64,000 nt of DNA from Bradyrhizobium paxllaeri (lineage in GTDB: Bacteria > Pseudomonadota > Alphaproteobacteria > Rhizobiales > Xanthobacteraceae): positions 4,402,001 through 4,466,000 of the forward strand of contig NZ_CP042968.1 of the NCBI RefSeq assembly GCF_001693515.2, given 5' to 3'. Shown here in pieces: positions 1 to 9,300 of the stretch. Every line of letters begins with the position of its first letter. Position 1 is the stretch's first letter. The position numbers and the translations under genes are program-made. The notes beneath the pieces were generated by a model, which did no database searches, was not told where the DNA came from, and saw only the letters and a program-made list of their open reading frames with translations.

Positions 1-107
1 TCCGATTTGCATATCGGCGCTTGCGGCGTTCCGCCGCGCGATTGGGCGGAAACATTTCGGCCGGTTGATGGCTTGAAAATGCCGGCCCGAACGTCAATTG
101 TCCTGAT

Positions 108-1298
108 ATGAACGACGCATCTCAAGTTTATGACGCCGCCGTGATCGGCGGTGGGCCGGCTGGATTGACCGCCGCCGTCGCGCTGGCAGCAACCGGCGCA
201 AGGATAGCCCTGCTCGCCCGCCGCGTGCCCTATGCCGACAACCGCACGACGGCACTCCTGGGAGCATCCACCGATCTGCTGGAGCGGCTCGACGTCTGGC
301 CGCGCTGCCGCGACAAGGCGGCTGCCCTTAGGACGATGCGCCTCGTCGACGATACCGGCCGGCTGATCCGGGCGCCGGAGGTGCGCTTCAGCTCGGACGA
401 GATTGGTCTCGAGCAATTCGGCTACAACATCGACAACAGATCGTTAATGGTTGCCCTGGAAGAACGCGCCGCAGAACTTTCGAACCTGACCCGATTTGAC
501 GATGAGGCTGTCACGATCGCCCCGCAGGATGCGCTCGTTACTGTCAGCACCGGCAAAGGCAGCCAGCTCGCCGCGCGGCTGGTGATCGGCGCGGACGGCC
601 GGCAATCTCCCTCCCGCGAGGCAGCCGGCATCGCGATCAGCCGCCGCGACCTGCGCCAGTCGGCGCTGACCTTCAACATCTCCCATTCGCGGCCGCACAA
701 CGGCATTTCCACCGAGTTTCATACCGCGCAGGGCCCGTGCGTATTCGTGCCCCTGCCCGGCAACCGCTGCAGCGTGGTGTGGGTTGCCGCAACCCGGGAA
801 GCCGAGCGGCTGATGTCGCTCAGCGACGGCGAACTATCGGAGGCCGCGGAAAAACAGTCGCACTCCATTCTCGGCCGCGTCGAAGTCGAAGCCGGACGCA
901 ACCTGTTTCCGCTGACGATCGAGCGTCCCGAGCAATTCGCCAGCCATCGCGTCGCGCTGGTCGGTGAGTCAGCCCATGTGGTGCCACCGATCGGAGCCCA
1001 GGGCCTCAACATGGGATTGCGCGACGCGGCCGATGTCGCCGACATCGCCGGCGATGCGCTCTCGCGTGGCGAGGATCCGGGATCGCCCGCCGTGCTGGCG
1101 CGTTATCAGTCCGCCCGCCGTGCCGATGTCGCGAGCCGGCTGATTGCGATCGACGTCGCCAACCGCTCGCTGCTGAGCGATTTCCTGCCCATGCAATCGC
1201 TCCGTGCAGCGGGCATGCATCTGCTCGGCTCGTTCGGGCCGTTGCGGCGGCTCGCCATGCGCGAGGGACTGGCGCCGACCTGGAAGCGCGTCGGCTGA
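108..1298 (+). CDS. FAD-dependent UbiH/UbiF-type hydroxylase
   Basis: This 396-residue protein is a class A flavoprotein monooxygenase. An FAD-binding GGGPAG motif sits at residues 14-19, an IGADGR motif near residue 160, and the ribityl-binding stretch GESAHVVPPIGAQGLN near 285-300. The motif order and the length match the ubiquinone-biosynthesis hydroxylases (UbiH, UbiF, UbiI), which hydroxylate the quinone ring at the inner membrane. Which ring position this one modifies cannot be read from sequence. Little sequence lies upstream in the window and no partner gene is adjacent. A repeat follows the stop codon. Confidence 0.85.
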   Translation: MNDASQVYDAAVIGGGPAGLTAAVALAATGARIALLARRVPYADNRTTALLGASTDLLERLDVWPRCRDKAAALRTMRLVDDTGRLIRAPEVRFSSDEIGLEQFGYNIDNRSLMVALEERAAELSNLTRFDDEAVTIAPQDALVTVSTGKGSQLAARLVIGADGRQSPSREAAGIAISRRDLRQSALTFNISHSRPHNGISTEFHTAQGPCVFVPLPGNRCSVVWVAATREAERLMSLSDGELSEAAEKQSHSILGRVEVEAGRNLFPLTIERPEQFASHRVALVGESAHVVPPIGAQGLNMGLRDAADVADIAGDALSRGEDPGSPAVLARYQSARRADVASRLIAIDVANRSLLSDFLPMQSLRAAGMHLLGSFGPLRRLAMREGLAPTWKRVG

Positions 1299-1309
1299 CC
1301 ATACTGCCG

Positions 1310-1338
1310 TAGCCCGGGCGAGCGAAGCGACCCCGGGG
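1310..1338. repeat. short palindromic intergenic repeat
   Basis: A TAGCCCGGGCGAGCGAAGCGA unit followed by a complementary CCCCGGGG arm lies between the convergent hydroxylase and permease genes. The form resembles REP-like repeats that I know from Bradyrhizobium genomes. The rest of the 195-bp gap shows no gene. Confidence 0.45.
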
Positions 1339-1493
1339 ACCGGTCCCGCATATCGCGGAACCTGTCATCACTCCGCGAGCGCAATTGCGCTCGTCGCCGG
1401 GCGCGCATTCGCGCGACCCGTTGGCTCATGCGGGCTATGTTTGTCTACTTTGCATGGGGTTGTTTTCGCGTTTTTGCATCTCCGCGCCACGCC

Positions 1494-2447
1494 TTACGGA
1501 AACACCAGCCGTCCGCTCTGGATAAACCACATCACGCTGGTCAGCGTGACCACGGAGGCGAAGGTCCCGATCAGGACGGCGACGGACGCCGGCTCGATCC
1601 AGGTGTTGTTCTGCCGGGCCATCACGAACACGTTCAGCGCCGGCGGCAGCGCAGCCATCAGGACGGCGGTCGCGGCCCAGGGCTGCGCGAACGGGCCGAA
1701 CAGCAGCATCAGGCCGAACACGATCAGCGGATGGATCAGGAGCTTGATCGCGATCACGCCGGGCACCTCCCAGGGCACACGATCGAACGGCCGCAGCGCC
1801 ACGGTTACCCCCAGCACAAACAGCGCCGTCGGCGCGGCGGCGTTCTGCAGAAACAGCAGCGTCCTGTCGATGGCGACCGGTAGCCGAATGTGCAACGCCG
1901 CGGTGAGCGCGCCCGCCGCCGCCGACATGATCAGCGGATTGAGCACGATCTGCCGCGCGGCGACGCCAATCGCATGCAGAAACGACGGATGGTCGCGATC
2001 GGTCAGCGCCATCAGCAGCGGCACGATCGTGAACAGGAAAATGCTGTCGCAGCAGAAGATCAGCGCGGTCGGCGCCGCCGCCTTGGCGCCAAGTACCGCC
2101 AGCGCCAGTCCGGGGCCCATATAGCCGATATTGCCGTAAGCGCCGGCAAGCCCCGCCATGGTGGCCTTGCGCAACGACAGCTCACCGATGATCCGGCCAG
2201 CCACCATCGCAAGCACGAAGGCGCTGATGGTCGCCAGCGTGGTTGCGATCAGGAATGGCGGGTTGGCCAGTTCGGAAAACGGCGTCTCCGACATGATCCG
2301 GAACAGCAGCGCCGGCAGCGAGACGTAGAGCAGGAAAAAGTTCATCCAGCTAAGACCCGATTCCGGCAGCCCCCGGGTCTTGCCGCAGGCGAAGCCGATA
2401 AAAATCAATCCAAAATAGGGGAGCGCAAGGTTGAGGATATCGACCAT
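1494..2447 (-). CDS. AEC family membrane transporter (auxin efflux carrier-like permease)
   Basis: This 317-residue protein is hydrophobic throughout, with about ten predicted membrane spans. The N-terminus (MVDILNLALPYFGLIFIGFACG) and the internal GNIGYMGPGLAL stretch are typical of the auxin efflux carrier family, whose bacterial members move malate, malonate or other small organic acids. The substrate is not predictable here. It is transcribed convergently to the UbiH-type gene and divergently from hspQ. Length and composition are normal for the family. Confidence 0.85.
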   Translation of the reverse strand: MVDILNLALPYFGLIFIGFACGKTRGLPESGLSWMNFFLLYVSLPALLFRIMSETPFSELANPPFLIATTLATISAFVLAMVAGRIIGELSLRKATMAGLAGAYGNIGYMGPGLALAVLGAKAAAPTALIFCCDSIFLFTIVPLLMALTDRDHPSFLHAIGVAARQIVLNPLIMSAAAGALTAALHIRLPVAIDRTLLFLQNAAAPTALFVLGVTVALRPFDRVPWEVPGVIAIKLLIHPLIVFGLMLLFGPFAQPWAATAVLMAALPPALNVFVMARQNNTWIEPASVAVLIGTFASVVTLTSVMWFIQSGRLVFP

Positions 2448-2570
2448 CTCGGAAGCGTCTTTTTGTCAGTGATTTCGGGAGGATGGCGCCGGAAATGGCC
2501 ACTACACGTAAAGGTTAACTCGTTCTATTGCCCCTAGCATCGGCCACAATCATGGTCTATTCGACGGGAC

Positions 2571-2903
2571 ATGATCAAAGCGCGCACCGCCAAATTTCAG
2601 ATCGGGCAGATCGTCCGCCACCGGGTGTTCTCATTCCGGGGCGTGATTTTCGACATCGATCCGGAATTCAACAATACCGAGGAATGGTGGTTGTCGATCC
2701 CCGAGGAGGTTCGGCCTCACAAGGATCAGCCGTTCTATCACCTGCTCGCGGAAAATTCGGAGTCCGAATACGTCGCCTATGTCTCGGAGCAGAATCTGCT
2801 GCCGGACGATTCCGGCGAGCCGATCCGGCATTCGCAGGTGGCCGAGATTTTCGTGAAAGACAAATCCGGCGGCTATCGCCCGCGCAATCCGTCGCTGAAC
2901 TAG
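2571..2903 (+). CDS. hspQ: HspQ / YccV-like heat shock protein (hemimethylated-DNA-binding fold)
   Basis: This 110-residue protein matches the HspQ family: KFQIGQIVRHRVFSFRGVIFDIDPEF at the N-terminus, then the conserved EEWW and the HLLAENSESEYVAYVSEQNLLPD core. In enterobacteria HspQ acts as an adaptor and allosteric enhancer of Lon protease, and the older name refers to binding hemimethylated oriC DNA. Which role applies in this organism is unknown. It is divergent from the AEC permease and is followed by a small unrelated gene in the same direction. Confidence 0.88.
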   Translation: MIKARTAKFQIGQIVRHRVFSFRGVIFDIDPEFNNTEEWWLSIPEEVRPHKDQPFYHLLAENSESEYVAYVSEQNLLPDDSGEPIRHSQVAEIFVKDKSGGYRPRNPSLN

Positions 2904-2951
2904 CGCGCCGTCATCGGCCAACACAAGGCCATGGGTCCGTCGCGGACAAGC

Positions 2952-3266
2952 ATGACAGGAAAATACCCCGTACCCCGCCTGGCCGAACAACTGGAGCAGG
3001 ACTGGGCTCCGATGCTGGCTGCGCGTTTTGGCGTGCGGGAGGAAGATTTCCGGGCCCAACCGACGCGCTTCATGGCGTATCCTTCCGGTAACTGTCGGGT
3101 TGAGCTGATGGACGGATCGTTCGTCGAGCTGCGCTGGGCTTTCGCCGTCGTTTCAACCGAGTTGCGCTCGGTAGCCGTGTTCAGCGAACACTGCGGGCAC
3201 CACGTGTTTCCGCTGCATGATGCGACAGTGTACGAACAGGGCGTGCAGGTTTATCCGGCCATTTGA
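2952..3266 (+). CDS. hypothetical protein, about 104 residues
   Basis: I do not recognise a named family. The protein is soluble and mildly acidic, and the segment VELMDGSFVELRWAFAVVS suggests a small beta-rich fold. Two start codons are in frame; I prefer the inner ATG (MTGKYPVPRLAEQL) because the first seven codons of the longer form look non-conserved. It lies 48 bp after hspQ in the same direction and is followed by a strong bidirectional terminator, so it may be co-transcribed with hspQ. Function unknown. Confidence 0.65.
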   Translation: MTGKYPVPRLAEQLEQDWAPMLAARFGVREEDFRAQPTRFMAYPSGNCRVELMDGSFVELRWAFAVVSTELRSVAVFSEHCGHHVFPLHDATVYEQGVQVYPAI

Positions 3267-3333
3267 GTCCAGCGCGACATGCGCAGTGGCTCAAGCTATT
3301 ACCCAGTCTACCGAGGAATCGCTGCCCAAACAA

Positions 3334-3360
3334 AAAAGGCGCCCTGTTGGGGCGCCTTTT
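3334..3360. terminator. bidirectional rho-independent terminator
   Basis: An 11-bp stem of type AAAAGGCGCCC / GGGGCGCCTTTT closes on a TGTT loop. A-rich and T-rich flanks lie on either side, so it can serve both the plus-strand gene ending at 3266 and the minus-strand ialB-like gene ending at 3383. Confidence 0.85.
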
Positions 3361-3382
3361 GTTTTGTCGAATGGTGCGACTG

Positions 3383-4159
3383 TTACTTCGTCGCCGGATT
3401 GGCACCACCCTGGGCCCCTTCCAGCTTCTTGCGCTGCTCTTCAGCCCGCTTCTGCAGCTCTTCCTGCAGCTTCTTCTGGTTTTCCTCGAACTGCTTCGGA
3501 TCGGTCGGCGGACCGTCATAGGCCTTGGCGAATTCGCCCGCGAGCGGCAGCGGCAACGTCAGCGGCGCGCCGTTGGAATTGATCGCCTGAACAACGAGAT
3601 TCTGGCCCTTCTTCAGGCTGGCGATCAGCTCAGGGGTCGCCTCGTAGTCGGACATGCAGCCGTTCTGGAAGCAGATGACGTAGGGGCCCTGCAGCGGCGC
3701 ATTGCTGTCGACGATGATCCGGGTTCCGTGGACGAGCTGCATGCCGAGCGGCAGCGTCACGCGCAGGAGCTTTTTGGGCTCGCCTTCCGGCTCGATGATG
3801 ACGGCGGCGATCACGGGCTGGCCCGACTCGATGCGACCGTCCTTGCCGGTGAAGCAAACCTGCTTGGCGCCGGCTTCCTGACCCTTGAGGCAGAACTTGG
3901 TCCAGGGCGCATAGATCAGCTGGACCTGCTGTTCCTGCGGCTGGGGGGCAGCGGCGGCAGGGGCGCCAGCCGCAGGGGCCTGCGGGGCGGGCGCGGGACC
4001 TTTGGGAGCGGCCTTCGGGGCCGCCTTCGGAGCGCCAGGCGCCGGTGCCTGCGCGTGCGCAGCCGACGCGATCAACGTTGCCGACAGTGCCGAGGCCGCC
4101 AACAGGGCCAGGATCTGCCCACGCGGCCGGACCGACCCGGCCAAGATACGGAAATTCAT
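3383..4159 (-). CDS. IalB-like invasion-associated locus B family secreted protein
   Basis: The protein (258 residues from the chosen start) has a signal peptide ending near AAHAQA, then a low-complexity Ala/Pro/Lys linker (repeats of APKAAPK, residues about 40-80), then a domain with the IalB pattern: PWTKFCLKG, CFTGKDGR, GTRIIVDSN, CFQNGCMSDYEA. A coiled, Glu/Lys/Gln-rich tail follows. Family members are periplasmic or surface proteins, named from Bartonella erythrocyte invasion, but they are widespread in non-pathogenic rhizobia. An upstream in-frame start would add 18 residues; the ATG at 4159 gives a cleaner signal peptide. Confidence 0.85.
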   Translation of the reverse strand: MNFRILAGSVRPRGQILALLAASALSATLIASAAHAQAPAPGAPKAAPKAAPKGPAPAPQAPAAGAPAAAAPQPQEQQVQLIYAPWTKFCLKGQEAGAKQVCFTGKDGRIESGQPVIAAVIIEPEGEPKKLLRVTLPLGMQLVHGTRIIVDSNAPLQGPYVICFQNGCMSDYEATPELIASLKKGQNLVVQAINSNGAPLTLPLPLAGEFAKAYDGPPTDPKQFEENQKKLQEELQKRAEEQRKKLEGAQGGANPATK

Positions 4160-4421
4160 TGCGGAAAACCCTTTCTGAACCGGAGCGCCCGAAACCGCTG
4201 CAGACGCCGACACCTCTACCCGCGCTGAGGCGGCTATCTCGTTGGCAATTGAGGCGGATACGTGACAGGCGTTCCCGCTGGCATCAACTGCCCGCCTTCA
4301 ATACAGCGGCAGCCGAAAAGATCAATGCCGACAAGCATCTTTGGTGTTCCCCGCATGCGGGGGCCAAAGCCTATGGTAAAGCTTTTCGGTGTGCATTTTC
4401 GAATCAAATTGCTGGCCACCG

Positions 4422-6239
4422 ATGACAGCCTTTAGGCGTATCCCTCTGCGTGTATTGGCCTGTATCACCCTCGCGCTGGGTGTAACGCCGCTCAGCGGTG
4501 CGATGGCGGCCGAAACCCACGCGCTGGCGATGCACGGTACGCCCGCTTTGCCCGCCGGTTTCACCCACATGCCCTATGCCAATCCGGATGCGCCGAAGGG
4601 CGGCCGGCTGGTCTGGGGCGTCCTTGGAACTTTTGACAGTCTCAATCCCCTGATCGTCCGCGGCATCGCGGTTCAGCAAATCAGGGGCTTTGTGGTCGAG
4701 AGCCTGTTGGCACGCGGCAATGATGAGGCTTTCACGCTCTATGGCCTGCTGGCCAGGAGCGTCGAGACCGACGACGCACGCAGCTATGTCACCTTCCGCC
4801 TCGACCCCAAGGCGCGCTTCGCCGACGGCAAACCGGTCACGGCAGAGGACGTGCTGTTTTCATGGGCCTTGCTGCGCGACAAGGGCCGCCCCAATCACCG
4901 CCAGTATTATTCCAAGGTCGCAAAGGCCGAAGCGCTCGACCCGCTCACGGTGCGCTTCGATTTCGGCGGCACCAATGACCGCGAGCTGCCGCTGATCCTC
5001 GGTCTGATGCCGGTCCTGCCCCGGCATGCCGTCGATCCCGCCACGTTCGAGGAAACCACGATGACCGGGCCGGTCGGTTCCGGTCCCTATCGCGTCACAT
5101 CAGTCAAGCCGGGGGCCAGCGTCACGCTGACCCGCAATCCCGACTATTGGGGCCGCGACCTGCCTGTAAATCGGGGCCTATGGAACTTCGACGAGATCAG
5201 GCTCGATTTTTACCGCGAATCCAACGGTCTGTTTGAGGCGTTCAAGCGCGGCCTCTACGATTTTCGCGTCGAGCACGAACCGCTGCGCTGGCACGAGGGC
5301 TACGACTTTCCGGCGGTCCGCAACGGCGAGGTGATCCGCGACACCATCAAGACCGGAATGCCGCAGCCGGCGGAATTCCTGGTGTTCAACACGCGGCGGC
5401 CGGTGTTTTCAGACATCCGCGTGCGGCAGGCGCTGACGCTGCTGTTCGATTTCGAGTGGATCAACCGCAACTACTTTTTCGGGCTCTATGCCCGATCGCC
5501 GGGCTTCTTCGCAGGATCCGAGCTCTCCGCCTACGCCCGGCCCGCCGACGCGCGCGAGCGCGACCTCTTGAAACCGTTCGCCGAGCGCATCCGTCCCGAT
5601 ATTCTCGACGGCACGTACCGACTGCCCGTCACCGACGGATCGGGCCGCGATCGCACCACGTTGCGCCAGGCGCTGAACTTGCTGTCGGAGGCCGGCTATG
5701 ATCTCGATGGAGCCGTGCTGCGGCAGCGTTCGACCCGGGCGCCGCTTACCTTCGAAATCCTGGTCACGACACGCGATCAGGAGCGGATCGCGCTGGCCTA
5801 TCAGCGCGACCTCAAGCGCGCCGGCATCGAGGTCAGCGTGCGCGCCGTCGACCCTGTGCAGTTCGACCAGCGCCGGCTCGGCTACGAGTTCGACATGCTG
5901 CAGAACCGCTGGGATCAATCGCTCTCCCCCGGCAACGAGCAATCGTTCTACTGGGGCAGTGAGGCCGCCGACATTCCCGGTACGCGGAATTACATGGGAG
6001 CCAAGGAGCCGGCCATCGACGCCCTGATCGCGGCGCTGCTCGAGGCGCGCGAGCGGCCGGCCTTCATCTCCGCGGTGCGGGCGCTCGATCGCGTTCTGAT
6101 CTCGGGCTTCTACGCAATTCCGGTGTTTAACGTGCAGGAGCAATGGATCGCGCGCTGGAATCGGGTAGAACAACCTGTGGCGATCGCGTTGACGGGCTAT
6201 CTGCCGGAAACCTGGTGGCAGAAGCCGGAAGCGAAGTGA
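4422..6239 (+). CDS. ABC transporter family 5 solute-binding protein (oligopeptide type)
   Basis: This 605-residue exported protein has a signal peptide (residues 1 to about 28, ending GAMA) and the family 5 substrate-binding fold: FDSLNPLIVRG early on, then the DGKPVTAEDVLFSW signature, GSGPYRV and DYWGRDLPVNRG. The sequence resembles the YejA/OppA-like periplasmic receptors for peptides. I chose the ATG at 4422 because it starts directly at the signal peptide. No permease or ATPase genes follow, so this is an orphan receptor or one that works with a transporter elsewhere. It is divergent from the ialB-like gene across 262 bp. Confidence 0.87.
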   Translation: MTAFRRIPLRVLACITLALGVTPLSGAMAAETHALAMHGTPALPAGFTHMPYANPDAPKGGRLVWGVLGTFDSLNPLIVRGIAVQQIRGFVVESLLARGNDEAFTLYGLLARSVETDDARSYVTFRLDPKARFADGKPVTAEDVLFSWALLRDKGRPNHRQYYSKVAKAEALDPLTVRFDFGGTNDRELPLILGLMPVLPRHAVDPATFEETTMTGPVGSGPYRVTSVKPGASVTLTRNPDYWGRDLPVNRGLWNFDEIRLDFYRESNGLFEAFKRGLYDFRVEHEPLRWHEGYDFPAVRNGEVIRDTIKTGMPQPAEFLVFNTRRPVFSDIRVRQALTLLFDFEWINRNYFFGLYARSPGFFAGSELSAYARPADARERDLLKPFAERIRPDILDGTYRLPVTDGSGRDRTTLRQALNLLSEAGYDLDGAVLRQRSTRAPLTFEILVTTRDQERIALAYQRDLKRAGIEVSVRAVDPVQFDQRRLGYEFDMLQNRWDQSLSPGNEQSFYWGSEAADIPGTRNYMGAKEPAIDALIAALLEARERPAFISAVRALDRVLISGFYAIPVFNVQEQWIARWNRVEQPVAIALTGYLPETWWQKPEAK

Positions 6240-6330
6240 TTTAGTTGCGTACCCAAGTAGCTTGCCTGAGTAACCTGCCGAGTAACTCGCCCAACCGACG
6301 CAACCCTCGTGATAGAACCGAAGTAACGCC

Positions 6331-7836
6331 GTGACCCAGCCGACCGCTTCGCCGACGCTCGATACGCTATTCAAACGAAACCTGGCACGGCAGCCGGACG
6401 CGCTGGCGCTGGTCGATCCCCCCAACAAGGCGCGCATCACCGGCCAGCCGCCGAAGCGTCTTACCTTCGCGCAGGCCGACCGCATGATCTCGTCGCTGGC
6501 CGCGCACTTCATCGAGTCCGGCTTGCCGTCCAATTCGGTGATCGCGGTTCAACTGCCGAACACCATCGAATTCGCGCTCACGGTGCTCGCAGCCTACCGC
6601 GCCGGCCTCGTCGTCGCGGTGCTGCCGCTGCTCTGGCGGCAGTCGGAACTGACCATGGCGCTCAACCGCACCGCAGCGCGGGCGATCGTGACCTCGGGCA
6701 AGATCGACGGCGTGATCTATTCGGATCTCGCCATGAACGCCGCCGCCGAAGCGTTCTCGATCCGCCATGTCTGCGGCTTCGGCAGCGACCTGCCGGAAGG
6801 CATGGCCTCGCTCGACAACGCCATATTCCGGGAATCCCCGACCACGCGCGCCGTGATCCAGGACGGCCGCAAGGCGGCGCTGATTTCCTTCGACGTCACC
6901 GCGGACGGTTTCCGGCCGGTCCCGCGCGCCCATCTCGGCCTGATCGCGGGCGGGCTTTCCATGTCGCTCGAAAGCGACGTGCCGCAGGGCGCCACCATCC
7001 TGTCGGCGTTCTCGCCAATGTCGTTTGCCGGCCTCGCCTCGTCGCTGGCGATCTGGCTGCTATCGGGTGGGACGCTGGTGCTGCACCACCCCTTCGACGA
7101 CGAGGTGCTGGAGCAGCAGATCAACGAGCAGGCCTGCGATACGCTGGTTGCGCCTGCCCAACTGGCGCTGCGGCTGGACGAGTTGGACCTCGCCGCGCGG
7201 ATGCCGAGCCTGCGCAATGTCATCGGCCTGTGGCGCACGCCGGAACAGGTCGGCTCCAGCGCGGGCTGGTCTGCGCAACAGGCGACGCTGACGGATGTCT
7301 ATCTGTTCGGCGAGGCCGGATTGTTCGGCGCCCGCCGGATCGCAGAGGATGGCGCGCCGGCCCTGATCAAGCCCGGCCCGCACGGCGCGCCGCGCGATTT
7401 GCCGGGATCTTCGATTGCGGGCGACATCCTCGTGACGCCGCGTGGCACTTTGGGATTGCGCGGCCCGATGGTGCCGGTTGCGGCTTACGCTCCGCCTCCG
7501 TCGCCGAGCGACTCCCTGATCGCCACACCGCCGCGCGACTATGTCGACACGGATTATGCGGCGCGGCTGGACCGCGTCACGGGCGCGGTCCACATCACGG
7601 CGCCGCCGTCCGGCGTCATGGCCGTCGGCGGCTACCGCTTCCTGGCGCAGGACCTGCAGGAGTGGGCACGCCGGCTCGGCCAGGGCGCGCTCCTGACCGC
7701 CTTGCCGGACCGCATCAGCGGCCACCGGCTGGCGGGGCGCGCCCTCGACAACGCACGCGCCCGCGACGCGCTGACAGAACTTGGCCTTAACCCGTTGATG
7801 GTTGAGGCATTTCGGGATCGGAGCAACGCCGCCTGA
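6331..7836 (+). CDS. AMP-dependent synthetase/ligase family protein, degenerate
   Basis: This 501-residue protein aligns overall with the adenylate-forming (acyl-CoA synthetase) superfamily: FKRNLARQPDALALVD at the start, LAAHFIESGLPSNSVIAVQLPNT, the C-terminal GGYRFLAQDLQEW hinge-like segment and a DNARARDALTELGL tail. The usual phosphate-binding TSGTTGxPKG loop is replaced by a stretch around FDVTADGFRPVPRAH, and no clear YRTGD motif is visible. It may be a pseudo-enzyme or use a modified site. It starts with GTG, 91 bp after the peptide-binding protein gene. Confidence 0.75.
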   Translation: MTQPTASPTLDTLFKRNLARQPDALALVDPPNKARITGQPPKRLTFAQADRMISSLAAHFIESGLPSNSVIAVQLPNTIEFALTVLAAYRAGLVVAVLPLLWRQSELTMALNRTAARAIVTSGKIDGVIYSDLAMNAAAEAFSIRHVCGFGSDLPEGMASLDNAIFRESPTTRAVIQDGRKAALISFDVTADGFRPVPRAHLGLIAGGLSMSLESDVPQGATILSAFSPMSFAGLASSLAIWLLSGGTLVLHHPFDDEVLEQQINEQACDTLVAPAQLALRLDELDLAARMPSLRNVIGLWRTPEQVGSSAGWSAQQATLTDVYLFGEAGLFGARRIAEDGAPALIKPGPHGAPRDLPGSSIAGDILVTPRGTLGLRGPMVPVAAYAPPPSPSDSLIATPPRDYVDTDYAARLDRVTGAVHITAPPSGVMAVGGYRFLAQDLQEWARRLGQGALLTALPDRISGHRLAGRALDNARARDALTELGLNPLMVEAFRDRSNAA

Positions 7837-7917
7837 GGAAGGCGATCGTTGACGCCGCATTAAGCGCCGCGAACTAGGATCGCGGCTCCCTATTGCGCGC
7901 TTTGTCCGAGTTCTCAG

Positions 7918-9168
7918 ATGTCCCAGCAAGGTCCGATCCTCGTCGTATCCAGCGCGAGCCGACCATCTTTTGCCGCCACGCTCGATGGCGCAGGACTGTT
8001 TCCCGTGGTCGAGACCGGATGGGCGGATGCGTCGCGCGCGGTCGAGCAGGTGCAGCCAGCCGCCGTGCTGGCCGCAGCTTCCGACGCCGATGCAGCCGGA
8101 CTGGCGGGCCTCGCCGCGCGGGTCGCGGCGCGCCAGCCCTATCTGCCGTTGATCGCGGTGGACCCGCAGACGGCCTATCCCGACAACGTCATTCCCTTCT
8201 TTCAGAGCCAAGTCCTTCAAAGTCAGGTCCAACAAGCCGGCCCCGACCGGCTGATGGCCCGCGTGCGTGCCGCGCTGCGCGTGCGGGCGTTGCATGCGAC
8301 GGTGATGCGCCGGTTGGTGCCGGCGGCGCCGATGACGCTGTCGCAGATCGATCCGGCGCGTGACGCTACCGTGCTGCTGATCGGCCGCGGCGGCGCCTAT
8401 CCCGCACTGTCGGTCGCGCTTGGCGAGCGCAGCGGCGTGGTCGGCGCGCTCTCGATCGAGGCGGCTGCGAAGCACCTCAACGCCAGGGACATTGACGGCA
8501 TCGTGCTCGGCGAAGGATTCAGCCTGCGCGTCGTCGATGCCTTCCTCACCGTGCTGACGGAGGATGCCCGTTTCCGCAATCTCCCCGTCGTCGTGACCGC
8601 AGGCGATCTGGCGCCGGCTTACGATCTGCCGAATCTCGAGATCGTTTCCGGCGATGCCGCCGAGGTGGCAACGATCGTGCTGCCGCTGATCCGCCAGCAC
8701 GCCTTCGAAGCGCATCTGAGCCGCACGCTGAAGGCCATCGACGCCGACGGCCTGATCGACGCGCGGACCGGGCTGCTCACGGCGGAAGCCTTCGAGCGCG
8801 ACTTTGCCAGCGCCATCTACCAGACCCAGCAGCGCGGCGGCGGATTATCGGTCGCGCGCTTTGCGTTCGATCCCGATCATCCCCGCGCGCAATTCGACGG
8901 CGCGCGGATCATCAGCCGCCTGATGCGGCGAATGGATTTTGGCGCCGCACAAGGCGACGGCTCGGTGGTCGTGGTGTTCGCCGAGGCCGACCTGAAGACG
9001 GCCCATGCCGTCGCCCGGCGGCTGTCGAGCGTGATGCGCCATACCAGCCACGGCCAGCGCGACGCCCGGTCGGAGCCTTCAGTGACGGTCGCAACGCTGC
9101 TGCCGAACGATTCCGCGAAGTCGCTGCGGTCGCGGCTGCACGAAGGCGCACAGCGCGCGGCGTCGTAG
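7918..9168 (+). CDS. GGDEF-like signalling protein with degenerate receiver and cyclase domains
   Basis: The 416-residue protein opens like a response-regulator receiver (GPILVVSSASRPSF), has a second receiver-like region in the middle, and ends in a domain that begins DARTGLLTAEAFERDFASAI, the usual start of a diguanylate cyclase domain. The GG(D/E)EF loop itself is not present; the equivalent region reads RMDFGAAQGDGSVVVVF. The layout recalls PleD (REC-REC-GGDEF), but neither phosphoryl-acceptor nor catalytic motif is convincing, so a c-di-GMP-binding or purely structural role is more likely than synthesis. It is co-directional with the upstream ligase-like gene. Confidence 0.7.
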   Translation: MSQQGPILVVSSASRPSFAATLDGAGLFPVVETGWADASRAVEQVQPAAVLAAASDADAAGLAGLAARVAARQPYLPLIAVDPQTAYPDNVIPFFQSQVLQSQVQQAGPDRLMARVRAALRVRALHATVMRRLVPAAPMTLSQIDPARDATVLLIGRGGAYPALSVALGERSGVVGALSIEAAAKHLNARDIDGIVLGEGFSLRVVDAFLTVLTEDARFRNLPVVVTAGDLAPAYDLPNLEIVSGDAAEVATIVLPLIRQHAFEAHLSRTLKAIDADGLIDARTGLLTAEAFERDFASAIYQTQQRGGGLSVARFAFDPDHPRAQFDGARIISRLMRRMDFGAAQGDGSVVVVFAEADLKTAHAVARRLSSVMRHTSHGQRDARSEPSVTVATLLPNDSAKSLRSRLHEGAQRAAS

Positions 9169-9189
9169 AGAGAGCCCCCCATCTATCCC

Positions 9190-9276
9190 CGTCATTGCGA
9201 GGAGCAAAGCGACGAAGCAATCCACGGCTCCGCACATGCGGCAAGATGGATTGCTTCGCTTCGCTCGCAATGACGG
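9190..9276. repeat. palindromic intergenic repeat (CGTCATTGCGAG family)
   Basis: GTCATTGCGAG at the left is mirrored by CTCGCAATGAC at the right, with inner arms GAAGCAATCCA and TGGATTGCTTC. It lies between the convergent GGDEF-like gene and mfd and may also terminate transcription. This repeat type is abundant between genes in Bradyrhizobium. Confidence 0.75.
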
Positions 9277-9300
9277 AGAGAGCCCGCGCGCCGCGCCCGC

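Noticed and set aside
7060..8715. A 551-codon frame antisense to the ligase-like and GGDEF-like genes
   Set aside because: Arg/His/Gln-rich composition typical of antisense frames; it spans two genes and has no domain.
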